A stretch of DNA of 64,000 bases from NCBI RefSeq assembly GCF_921293095.1, contig NC_060251.1, positions 58,607,585 to 58,671,584 on the forward strand, written 5' to 3'. The notes under the pieces were generated by a model. It had not been told where the DNA came from, ran no database searches, and saw nothing but the letters and a program-made list of their open reading frames with translations. This document shows positions 47,745-57,005 of this stretch, in pieces; within the stretch, counting starts at the first letter, position 1; each line of letters opens with the position of its first letter. Made by a program: the position numbers and the translations under genes. Source of the DNA: Ischnura elegans. Taxonomy: Eukaryota; Arthropoda; Insecta; Odonata; Coenagrionidae.

Positions 47745-48036
47745 TGGGGATCAGGTTGCTGTGGTGGTTAGAGTGTTGGCTTTCCAATCCACGGGTGCAA
47801 ATCCTAGCGGTGGCAGAGAATTTTCAGAGACTGCTAGATCCTTGGTTGAATGACGTGTGGAGGGTATTTTGAGCGCAAAACTCTGTCTGTCGGATGGGAC
47901 GTTAAGCCGTGGTCCCCTTGGCGCCTATCGTTAAGAGCTGGCTAATGCCAACGCCGAGTTTTTCTCCACCCTTCCTTACCTAACCTTCCCTCATGATGGC
48001 TCGCAGATGTCGGTCGCCTCCTCCGAATACCATACC
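47745..48036 (+). mobile_element. tRNA-derived SINE, family A, copy 4, with 10-bp TSD
   Basis: Plus-strand copy with GGGGATCAGGTTGCTGTGGT head, shared body and end CTCCGAATACCATACC. It is flanked by AAGATTAATG at 47735-47744 and 48037-48046. Copies 3 and 4 face opposite ways only about 150 bp apart. Confidence 0.92.
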
Positions 48037-48189
48037 AAGATTAATGAAGGAACGATTCAACAAAAATCACTGGGAATTTTAGTGCCAGTGATTCTTGTCG
48101 CATTTTCTGAAACTTTCAGTTTCGCATTGTGAAAAAAATGCTATGAATATATAATAAGCCTAAATATGTGAATTGTATGTGGAGACGAA

Positions 48190-48721
48190 GTCTTTTCATC
48201 TCATTTCCATGATCTTTATCTCACCTTCCTCGTTTGTCTCATCTTCCCTTATCCGAACAGGTCCTCTCAGACTCCTTACATTCCCTCCGCACACTTTTCC
48301 ATCCCCCCACTCCTCTCCCCGCCTTCCATCCCACTTCCCGCATACTTTGTCATCTCGACCCCGTCTTGGCCTCCCCCATTATGCCATACAGCATCCCCTT
48401 GGGCCCCCTCCCCCCACCACCACAATCCCTTCTTCTCCACACCCCCGCGCGCACTCAAATGACGATGACAAATGATTTCCTTTATTCTGCAGAAATAATA
48501 ACCGCCCACCCACCTCCCTCCTCCGCTTCTCTCTCTCTCGCGCGCCAACGGATTTTATTGTGTACTACCCTCGCTTCCTTCCTACGTGTATGCCCGCTCT
48601 GCTTGTTCCTTCCTTCGTCCTTCCTCTTCCCCCATTCAACCTCCATCTTCGTGCTGCCCCATTCAACCCTTCCCGTTTTCCCCTCCTCCTACCCGGACCT
48701 CACGGTCCTTCCAGATTCTAA
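48190..48721 (+). other. Pyrimidine-rich stretch (C/T on plus strand)
   Basis: Strong C/T bias, with TCTCTCTCTCGCGCGCC near 48531. The 206-codon frame at 48234-48854 is Pro/Ser/Leu-rich and reflects composition; overlapping frames in other phases are equally long. Confidence 0.6.
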
Positions 48722-48840
48722 TGCCCAGATCCAGGGATCCATATTGTTGGGAGTGGGCGAGAAAAAGGGAGAGAGAGAGAGAGATGTGCGCATTGTGATG
48801 CTCTTTTGTTTGTTTAGGTGCGTTCCTGTCGGCGTCTGCT
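48722..48840 (+). repeat. Dispersed repeat L, copy 1
   Basis: CCAGATCCAGGGATCCATAT, TGGGAGTGGGCGAGAAAAAG, a (GA)n run and TTTGTTTG-T-GCG-CCTGTCGGC recur in order at 50366-50475 with changes. Confidence 0.75.
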
Positions 48841-48954
48841 ATAAAAGACATTGAATTGGTGGTCATTTGTGTCGGGAGAAAAATCATTGGAAATGGCGGT
48901 CTTTCCTTTCCCTCGGTGATTAAGGTCAAAGGGTGGTATGGGTAGGTGAGGGAA

Positions 48955-49075
48955 GCGCTCACCCCAGACTTAGCCACAGGCGTGTAAATATCACACATGT
49001 AATTCCTTTACCTAGGCCACTTCGTAGTTCGTGGATTATTTTTTTATGGGTGTCCGAAGGCTTCACGCAAGATTT
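48955..49075 (+). repeat. Dispersed repeat R1, copy 2
   Basis: GCTCACCCCAGACTTAGCCA, TTCCTTTACCTAGGCCACTT and GGGTGTCCGAAGG match 405-530 in the same order. Confidence 0.7.
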
Positions 49076-49934
49076 GACACTGGGACGCTCTGCACAGAAG
49101 CCTTCTTAACTGCGTAGGCCTCATTTTATCAATGAACCTTTAAAATCAGGTTTCGCTTAAATATTCTTATATTCAATTCTAAACTATTCCATTTTTATGT
49201 AATATACAAGAAATGTCCCCATAAAAATAATTTTTGCCTTCTATCAGGAAAAAGTGATTAAATACCTTGGGTACGGTGGAAACTGGTTGGTGATGTATAT
49301 ATGTGATGCTATTGACCCCGACAGAGTTCCTCCTGAAAAGGCCTTACGAGATTTATTTGGTACAAGTACTTTGCCGTAGGAAAGCATATACTTCATGATA
49401 CAAGGGCAGTCTGATACCCTTCAGGAAGCGACCAGCATGCGTTCGGATACCCAAACATTGACACGGCGAAATAGCCCATAGGTTAGTAATCACCATGATG
49501 TATAGTTGATGTTTAAAACTATATTGATTAAAAATGGATTGCATGCTACCTATAAATTTAGATAGATAAATATGTCGGAGTTATTGGTACAGCAGCCATG
49601 AAAGTAAAAAAGTACTAAATTGAATTTTACATTTTCGTCTTTGAAAGATCTGCTAATTGTCATGGTCGTCAATATAAATGATAATTCAACATATTTCTTT
49701 GATATCCCCTGCAATCGATAAATGTAAATCATTTTGATAATACTAATTTTTTCATAGTTTTACAACATTATTTATTTTTTATGGAAGTTATTTTTAAAAA
49801 TTTTCATCCAAACGACCAATTATCTGTTAACACCGTGACTATTAACTTGCTTGTTGATGTTGCATGGTATTGCTGCTAAACTAAAAGTTGAAAAGTAATT
49901 TTCACTCGAATTCTGGCAAATTGTAATGTCTGGA
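49076..49934. other. Gene-free AT-rich stretch
   Basis: Nothing recognised. Confidence 0.45.
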
Positions 49935-50330
49935 TCAAAGGGACTGCAAAGAGGAGCCCAATTTCATCTTATAGGAGGGTGATATCTGTTGCTACTTCGG
50001 ATATTTACTATATTCGGATATTTACTATATCCTATGTTGCTACTGTCGCATTTTAATCGGTTTACAAAAATGTCTGCGGCGCGGTGATGAAAGCAATGCG
50101 ATTCGCTTTTTTTATAAATATTTTCCATTATTGTGTTTGTAATTGCGAGGAATAATATTGAAAAGTTATGAATTTGATGTATCGCATCATCATGTACATA
50201 TACATTTCGGTTAACAACCCTGATTAAACTTTATTTCCTCGTGAATCTCGGATCACTTTGTCCGTCAGCGACGAGAGTGGCGAATTCTGTAAACCCTCTT
50301 AAAATGCGCGGTGGGTGACAAACATTAAGA
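49935..50330 (-). repeat. Dispersed repeat J, copy 1 (about 390 bp)
   Basis: The reverse complement matches 56326-56690. It shares TTTGTCACCCACCGCGCATT, CGCCACTCTCGTCGCTGACG, a TCATCACCGCGCCG block and GTAGCAACAGATATCACCCT. The two copies face each other about 6 kb apart. No terminal inverted repeats or tRNA head are visible. Confidence 0.85.
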
Positions 50331-50365
50331 GGCCGATTTGAGTATCCTCTTTTGTAATATTCGTG

Positions 50366-50475
50366 TTCAGGATCCAGGGATCCATATTATTCTGGAGTAG
50401 CTGAAAAAGGGAGAGAAAGGTATAGGCAGTGGGTCCCTTTATTTGCTTGTTTGCATGCCGGCCTCTGTTTTTAAG
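50366..50475 (+). repeat. Dispersed repeat L, copy 2
   Basis: GGATCCAGGGATCCATATTA, GCTGAAAAAGGGAGAGAAAG and TTTGCTTGTTTGCATGCCGG match 48722-48840. Confidence 0.75.
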
Positions 50476-50609
50476 GTGGTCGACACTGTGATCGTATGCA
50501 TTTGAGATCCCCTGTTAATAATGTGAACAGCGCCAGGGAAGTCTATGCTTGGTTCGTGATACATACGATAATTGATAATACTAAGTTTAGATCCCCCTTT
50601 TTCCCTGAG

Positions 50610-50821
50610 ATGGAAGCGTACAAAATTTATTATTTATTATTTAATTATTTATTTCATACACCACCGAAAACAGCACTGTTCGGCCTTTACATCGGGGTTG
50701 ATAATATTTAACAATCACAAACATCCATGCCCTGGATAAGGGTAACTTACCCAGGCGGGACTCGAACCCGCGACCTTTGGTTTGGCAGGCGAGGACTTTA
50801 CCCCGCCGCCACCGAGGCCGG
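50610..50821 (-). mobile_element. tRNA-derived SINE, family B, copy 2
   Basis: Minus-strand head CCGGCCTCGGTGGCGGCGGG near 50821, B-box-like GGTTCGAGTCCC at about 50761-50772, body GGGCATGGATGTTTGTGATT, and a tail of AAATAATTA-like repeats near 50615-50655. It is better preserved than copy 1 at 3539-3735. Confidence 0.85.
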
Positions 50822-51349
50822 CAAATAATTTAAGTCTCCGTTTTTTTAATTCTTTAAAACATGCTCTATGATAGTAAGTTCCTTGAAATATGAAATTACA
50901 TTTGTTTTCTCCCTACAAGCTTTCTGTAAATTTACTTCATTTTTCGGAGCATTTTAAAGCTATATTATCAGTGAGGATGCCCTATCTCCTAGTGATGAAG
51001 GCCTATAAAATAATTAATTTTTTAATAATTTTCTATCTTTGAAAAATGATTCTAATTAACTATGAAATGATTTAAAATATATGTATTTAAATGTTTTCTC
51101 TTCTTCGTAGTCAGTAAATTGTGTACATCTTCCTAAGCATATTAATGCTTGTGTGAGAATAAGCTCGAGGACACATAATTTCTGTGCCAACTATAGAAGG
51201 AATGTTAATGCAATGCAGGGTGGTCGTTGATGTGATAACCTAAAAGTGAATCAGATTCGTGAATTTTTACCTCGAATTCAAGAAGGATCGTTAATTTATT
51301 CATGAGCCATGGGTATCGCGCCTGCATAAGTATACATAGATAGATGCGT
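50822..51349. other. Gene-free AT-rich stretch
   Basis: Nothing recognised. Confidence 0.45.
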
Positions 51350-52320
51350 CATCGTCGGTGTGCGGAGACATTTCCGACGGTCACCCGGGCGCCGTGTTGT
51401 CGTTCCGCTTGGATCCGTATTTCACCCGTTCCACGCTAACATATGACCCATTCTCTCCCCATATTGGCGGCGTGATCCCGGCAAGATTGAGGAACCCTGC
51501 GACCCGGCAAAATGCACGGTTTTAGCGCCAGCAGCACGGCGCCCCCCTCTTTGTCACCGCGGGAGAATATGCAAAGCCCGTAACTCAAAAGCGGGCCTAG
51601 ATAGATATTGATTGCTTCCCCGGACAGGAAGGGAGACTTTTGGCACTCCCCTATCTCTCCAAACGACCATAGCAGTCGCTCTCTTGCATGTTTGCGCGAG
51701 ACGAAGCACGTATGAGTGTCCGACGTGTTATGGCCTCTCGCATATTGGCGGTAGTTTAACGCCCCGGCCTTCCCGTGAACAGTGTAGGTACCCCATATGA
51801 TCGCCGCTCCGATTCTGTTGGGTGAGGTTGTTTAGGAGTGGGGTCATTGTAGTTAAGAGGGTTGGGTGGGTAGGGTTATTCAGGGATGAGAGAGGGAGCG
51901 GCATTTGACGGGGTCAAACCGAGATTGTCCCCGGCGAATGAAGCACCCTCTACGGGTAGTTTGAAGCAACGCTCCACACGCCCCTTCTATCCCGAAATCT
52001 ACTCCAATCACCCCACTCCCTCCCTCAGAGTGCAGAAAAACCCTTCCTTGTAACCCTAAACCCTGGATACGGTCCGTCCAATGCCCTTCCCTCATAATAA
52101 TCTTCTGCCCCCGTACCCTGGCAGGGCATTCCGTGCACTTCCCACCCCACTGTGTGGAGGCAGTTCGCAGCAATTTGATGGAACAGAAGGAAGGCGATGG
52201 AGAGGCTTAACCCTGTGTTATGACGCCGTTAATAAAGAGCAGTGGTGCCAACTTGGCGGATTGCCTCCTCCTCCTCCTTCCTCTAAAATATCTCCCTCAC
52301 CCTAGTTCCATTCTACCCTC
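51350..52320. other. CpG-rich, GC-rich stretch, no exon assigned
   Basis: 51350-51620 is CpG-rich (CACCCGGGCGCCGTGTTGTC, TTTAGCGCCAGCAGCACGGC). 51880-52300 is CT-rich. A short block CATATTGGCGG occurs twice (about 51460 and 51740). Frames here (51612-51800, 51880-52173, 52081-52305) have no recognised domain. It could be regulatory. Confidence 0.4.
51630..51745 (+). repeat. Dispersed repeat K, copy 1
   Basis: GAGACTTTTGGCACTCCCCT, CGACCATAGCAGTCGCTCTC, GCATGTTTGCGCGAGACGAA and GCACGTATGA-T recur in order at 53210-53310. Confidence 0.8.
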
Positions 52321-52442
52321 CTCTCCTCTGCTATTCTTTGTGCGATAGCCACCCCTTTCTGTGCGAGGGATGTCCTCTTTGTACCGTCCTGCTCTCCCTA
52401 TTCTAGGGATTCTAGTCCCGGAATCCCGCATTCCAGAGTCAA

Positions 52443-52679
52443 AAGGCCTGTTTACACGATACATTAACACGTACGAGTTAATGTCTGTTTGCGTGAATGA
52501 TTTTTGTGGACCGGAACGGAACATGTACGAATGCATGAACCAAATTAGAACAGGTTCTATTTTCTGTACATGCATTCGCACAAGTTGGGTCATTACACGG
52601 TGCATTTTGGCGTTCATTCTCGCGTTCATATGTTTAGACATTATCCCGTTCGTGTTAATGCACCGCGTAAACAGGCCTT
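52443..52679. mobile_element. 237-bp MITE with 45-bp terminal inverted repeats
   Basis: The left end is AAGGCCTGTTTACACGATAC, then ATTAACACGTACGAGTTAAT. The reverse complement of the right end is AAGGCCTGTTTACGCGGTGC, then ATTAACACGAACGGGATAAT. Inner parts also pair (ACATGTACGAATGCATGAAC against the complement of TACATGCATTCGCACAAGTT), so nearly the whole element folds back. Open frames on both strands are by-products of the palindrome. A target duplication is not clear; superfamily undetermined. Confidence 0.9.
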
Positions 52680-53209
52680 AACGCACAATTCCAATCCATT
52701 TATCCGCATATCGGGCCATACAAAGTCCAAAGGTTGTATAAAGTCCCAGGGTTGATATATCAGTTCTTACCGCTAATAATTTGGTTACATTATGAGTTTA
52801 TTAAAAGGCACATTTCCTACGACTTTGTTTATTTGGTAAGCTATTGAGAATTGAAGACATGGTTTTTCAAACGGCACAAGTTCAATTGGCAGGAATTCGG
52901 GAATAATATTTTATATGTTATACTCTAGGGCTAGTATAGTTTTGGGTACATTTTTTCCATGATCATTGTGTAACATATATGTACATATTCAAGCAAAGAT
53001 GTGCAAGTAATGGCTTTGATGAAGCGAAAAGAATGTGGTTTATTTTTGAAGAACTTAGTTGACTGAATGTGCGCTTCATTGGCATTCACTGTTTCAATCA
53101 CATTAGTCAATTAGTATAGGGGATAGATGGCTCGTAATAAGTACAACCAGATGTAATTTGCCATTCAGTAAGGTGACGGCAGTGACCTTTCTCGCTATTT
53201 TAATACAAT
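52680..53209. other. Gene-free stretch
   Basis: Nothing recognised. Confidence 0.45.
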
Positions 53210-53310
53210 ACATTGGAGACCTTTGGCTCTTCCCTTTCTCTCCGACGACTATCATAGTCGCTCTATTTCATGTTTGTTTGAGGCGAAGCACTTATGACTT
53301 GGGACATTGT
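53210..53310 (+). repeat. Dispersed repeat K, copy 2
   Basis: GGAGACCTTTGGCTCTTCCC, CGACTATCATAGTCGCTCTA, CATGTTTGTTTGAGGCGAAG and GCACTTATGA match 51630-51745. Confidence 0.8.
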
Positions 53311-54164
53311 TTACAAGAACGTGAGAAGAAAAATACGAGAAGAATACTAATTACATAGTATGTGCCATGTATATCAGTCAGATATTCTATTTTAATTTTT
53401 GGAAGTTGGTTATAGTTGTTAAGGTATTTTATTAAAGCTAAGAATTGATTTATATGTATATATGAAAAGAGTTCTTGTCGTTCAAGCTTTGTCTAACTTG
53501 GGAAAATAAAACATCGTCATTGAAATGGCGGATTATGATTGAGGAGTCCATTTTATGCGGTTAAATGTGTCTCTTATACTTAAAGACTTTATTTTCACAT
53601 TATCCTATAGTTTTTCTCTACATCTTAAAAGTTTACCTTTGTCCCGGAATCCCGGGATTTCAAGAACATGGAAGTAACAATCCCATGATTGCGGGACTGA
53701 GTAATTCCTCCGAGAACCAAAATCCTTTCTTCGTGAGACTCACCCCCAGTTACGGTGGCTTGTCGTCTTTTTTATTTTCTTATCCTCGTTATTATTATTT
53801 ATTTTCCTCTATACTCCCTCGACATCAAGCGAAATGCTTTCGCAATTCTACTTTTTTTCCTTCATTCTTATCCTCCGCATGCTATCACTCACAAAGAGTC
53901 TTCCAAATATAACTGGCTCGGCATCTGGTTTATATCAGATTCTACGCCATATGCCGTAGTTTTATGGCATGTAATCATTGGATGTGTCGTTGCGCTGGAA
54001 TCTCATTGTTTGTTCTGGCACCGCCGACGTTTGCAGCAATGCAGCGATCATTGGCAATGGACTCGTGGGTCACAGAGAAAGGCGAAGAAAGATTTCGTGC
54101 TTTCCCGGCGAATGGACTTGGTAAAGAGTTCTCGGGATCGCCACCGGGTCAGGAACTCCATATC
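53311..54164. other. Stretch downstream of the Penelope-like remnant
   Basis: The part nearest 54164 probably still belongs to the retroelement's 3' region. The plus-strand frames 53755-54222 and 53964-54230 run antisense to it and have no domain. The 3' limit of the element cannot be set. Confidence 0.4.
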
Positions 54165-54165
54165 T

Positions 54166-54205
54166 GCCAACGTTTCGATGTCCGACTCGGTCATCGTCCT
54201 CAGGG
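54166..54205 (-). repeat. Penelope-type terminal motif next to its endonuclease
   Basis: Minus strand: CCCTGAGGA, then a strong stem with arms CGATG/CATCG enclosing CCG/CGG, then AAACGTTGGC. CTGAGGA fits the CUGANGA box of hammerhead ribozymes and GAAAC fits the second box, but one extra base at the stem makes the fit imperfect. It lies about 35-40 bp after the end of the endonuclease frame, so it is a natural reference for the solo motifs at 13.0, 13.3-13.9, 21.9 and 56.0 kb. Hammerhead-type motifs are known in Penelope-like elements; activity here is inference. Confidence 0.6.
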
Positions 54206-54257
54206 CTGTGAATGTCGAGTGAGAATTTGACTTGCTTATATACAGTCACTCTGGTGG

Positions 54258-54761
54258 TCAGGTGACTGCTGATTGGCTGTCGTCAGCGGCATGCTCTGAT
54301 TGGTGGTTTTGCCTAGCCTTTTGTATAGTCTTGAGCACAGGTTTCCAGGTGCTGCTCAGAGCATATCCGGAGTCTCTATTGATGGTATTCTTAGACAGTC
54401 TAATTTCAATAGACTCTTTAATGAGTCGATCCCAAAAGCCATTGGATCGGCATAGCATCTTGGTGTCGTCAAACTTAACAGTATTTTTGCATTCCATCCA
54501 ATGCTCTGCGATGGCTGACTTTTCGGGCTGTCCTAGGCGGAGGTGGCGCTTATGTTCTTTGAGCCGCGTGTCTATAGTGCGGCCCGTCTCACCGATGTAT
54601 ATTTTCCCGCACCCACATGGCACTTGGTAAACGCCAGGTGTCTTCAAGTGCGTTTGGTGCGTCTGATATGCGCTTGGCACAACATATACGAATTTTGCCG
54701 TCGAAAAGGCAAATTTGAGTAAAAATATCATATAAGACCAGTCATCGCATCTATGTCGCAT
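54258..54761 (-). pseudogene. Penelope-like retroelement, GIY-YIG endonuclease domain (5'-truncated)
   Basis: Encodes the C-terminal endonuclease of a Penelope-like element (PLE), the enzyme that nicks target DNA for reverse transcription. In the open frame the domain runs from about residue 40. It shows GVY at 43-45 and YIG at 55-57 (the GIY-YIG pair), a PLE-typical CGC at 49-51 between them, GETGR at 57-61, the conserved Arg at 66 in TRLKEHKR, and a conserved downstream SAIAEHW. The reverse transcriptase that should precede it is absent: sequence upstream of about residue 35 is not PLE-like and the ATG is fortuitous. So this is a 5'-truncated copy. The domain itself is uninterrupted, suggesting moderate age. 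A Penelope-type terminal motif follows within about 60 bp of the stop. Confidence 0.88.
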
Positions 54762-55640
54762 TTATTTGCGCACATCGCATCTATATCGCATTTGCGATTT
54801 TCACGCATCTCTACTCATTGGGTTTTACCATATGCTTTATCAGTCTATTATTTGTAAAGGGATTTATTTGTCCAACAGGGTTATTTATATTGCATAGTAC
54901 TATTCCCGGAGTAATTTAATTGATTTAAATTTTTTATATTATTTCCTGATTAAGCAAGTACTGAATTTTTCGTCAATTTGGAGTTTTCTCTGCAGAAAAT
55001 GCGATTATGCTTCGTTCCTCACCATGATGTTGAGATATTACTCGAAGAGTCGTCGTCTTCTGACAATTTTTTGTTGATTATATTTGGCAGGTTACATATT
55101 TGAAATAATTCTCATTATTCCACGAATTTGAATGAATATTTTCATTGTGCAATTTGTGCATTATGAAGTTTATTTTATTATTCGCAATAATAGATGTGAT
55201 TTTGTAAATTGTTCACCACAGGTATGAAATTCAAAACTTATATATACGTGTAATTTTGTATACAGCTTCTCGTATTGTCTTTCTTTTAAAAGGTAAAATG
55301 TTTATGTTCCGGAATTACTTTCTCCGTTTTTAATTTTTGAAAATTAAAATATAAAAATCATTATCTGGTAAACAAAAATTTAAATGAGCTTGTGATAGTG
55401 ATAATATTTATCTCAGCTGAAGCTACAGAAAATAATTCCTTCTGCTGATCTGCGTTTTCCGAGTTCTCCGGAATCCAATTATGTACGGGAACTTTTCATG
55501 CGCGTAACAATCTATTTTTAGGATATCATGACAACGTATTCAAATGGTAATAAACTTGATAAGCATATTTCAAAATGAATCTGTATCAAACACCATTGAT
55601 CTAAGCTAAATGATATTCCTTCAACGCCAATGCATTTCGA
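54762..55640. other. Gene-free AT-rich stretch
   Basis: Near 54770-54810 the block CGCATCTAT-TCGCATTT is repeated. No reverse-transcriptase remains are visible. Nothing else recognised. Confidence 0.45.
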
Positions 55641-55876
55641 AGTTCTAACAACACGTATCTCAAAAATAGCAACTTTTCAGGAGAGCAAAGACACGATTTA
55701 TTTTTTCTAATTGTACGCAAAAATTAAAAACTAAAAATTCATAAAACCGAAAAAGAAGCATATATTTGCCAACAATAGTTGTTTTTTGCTTGAATTTTAT
55801 TGTTTATTGTCATTACATTTTGTTTAAGATACCTGTGTCAAACCGGCCAAATTTTAAGATACGTGTTGTTAGAACT
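55641..55876. mobile_element. 236-bp MITE with 26-bp terminal inverted repeats
   Basis: The left end AGTTCTAACAACACGTATCT then CAAAAT, and the reverse complement of the right end AGTTCTAACAACACGTATCT then TAAAAT, differ at one position. The interior is AT-rich and non-coding. Superfamily not determined; a target duplication is not obvious. Confidence 0.88.
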
Positions 55877-56325
55877 TAGCCTTCGATATGTAAGACTTTT
55901 CTCATTAGGAAGGACCTGTTGTATCGGAGAAATTTTCAATGAACTTCTTTTTTTTTGTTGCAAAATATGAAGTGTTTCTTTCCCAGAGAATTATTTGGGT
56001 GATGTCATCTCCGAATTTCCACCGGTTAAATTCGTCGTATATCGCCAACGTTTCAGCGGAAGACTCGGCCATTATCATCAGGGTGAATGCTTAACTCATT
56101 CACCCTTATGAAGAATGAAATCTGAATGAATGAAACACATGAATGAAATGAATCTGTCGGAAACCGGTGGAAATCCCTAAAGGACTTCACTCAAACTTCT
56201 CACTAAATAAACGTTTCATATCCTTCGGATTGTTGGTTTCTTCCATCGCCACCCTGCCCTAACTTTAGCTCCAATGACAGAAGAAAAAGGCATGAAACCA
56301 CGAATATAACAAAAAAGGATCTTCA
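55877..56325. other. Stretch with a Penelope-type motif
   Basis: Non-coding; the only recognisable item is the motif at 56044-56092. Confidence 0.45.
56044..56092 (-). repeat. Penelope-type terminal motif
   Basis: Minus strand: ACCCTGATGATAATGGCCGA, GTCTTCCGCT, then GAAACGTTGGCGATAT. Canonical CTGATGA and GAAAC boxes with an imperfect stem between. No coding sequence is attached. Confidence 0.65.
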
Positions 56326-56690
56326 AGCTGGCCTGTAAATGTGTTGTCACCCATCGCGCATTTAAGTGGGTTTACAAAAGTCGCCACTCGCGTCGCTGGC
56401 GGACAAATTGATCCGAGTTTCGCGGGGAAATAAGGTTTAATTAGGGGTGTTAACCGAAATTTATATATACGATAATGTGATCTATCAAATTCATAATTTT
56501 CAAATAATTACTCGAAATTACAGAAATTATATTGCAAAAAATGGGAAAAAAGTGCCCCCATCACCGCGCCGCGGACATTTTTGAAAACCAATTAAAATTC
56601 GACACAAGTAGCAACAGAAATCAGCCTTCTATGGCTGAAATTTGGCCTCCTCTATGCAGTCCCTTGTGTTGAAACATTAGCCGCAGCCAC
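56326..56690 (+). repeat. Dispersed repeat J, copy 2 (about 390 bp)
   Basis: Inverted relative to 49935-50330. Blocks: TTGTCACCCATCGCGCATTT, CGCCACTCGCGTCGCTGGCG, CATCACCGCGCCGCGGACAT, AGTAGCAACAGAAATCAGCC and CCTCTATGCAGTCCCTT. CpG content is higher than the flanks. Confidence 0.85.
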
Positions 56691-57005
56691 CACCATGACC
56701 AGGTTGAAAACCTGACAGAACTTCATTACCTTGCGGTCTCGAGTTTACATTAGCTCATAATCAATATTCATAGATGTTATACTTAATAAATGTTATTTTA
56801 AACCTTATGAAATAACGAATGGTAAATGATCCTCAGCTTACCCACGTCACTTCATATTTGAAATTGTAGCAGAAATCGTGGTAGAATTTATGGCATACTT
56901 TTAACATTTTGTACTTTCAGATTACTTCAGATGGCGAATTAGGTTACGTTGAGTGCATGGAATGGTGGCCGTTAACGGCGATTAAAAAAATGATAAGCTG
57001 CTTCC

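Noticed and set aside
48234-48854. 206-codon plus-strand open frame, longest in the window
   Set aside because: It is Pro/Ser/Leu-rich translation of a C/T-rich tract; other frames over the same bases are also open and no domain or splice context is visible.
52297-52755. Several frames around 52.3-52.75 kb on both strands
   Set aside because: They lie across a palindromic MITE and carry no protein domain.
53755-54230. 155- and 88-codon plus-strand frames
   Set aside because: They overlap the antisense of the Penelope-like 3' region and show no family resemblance.
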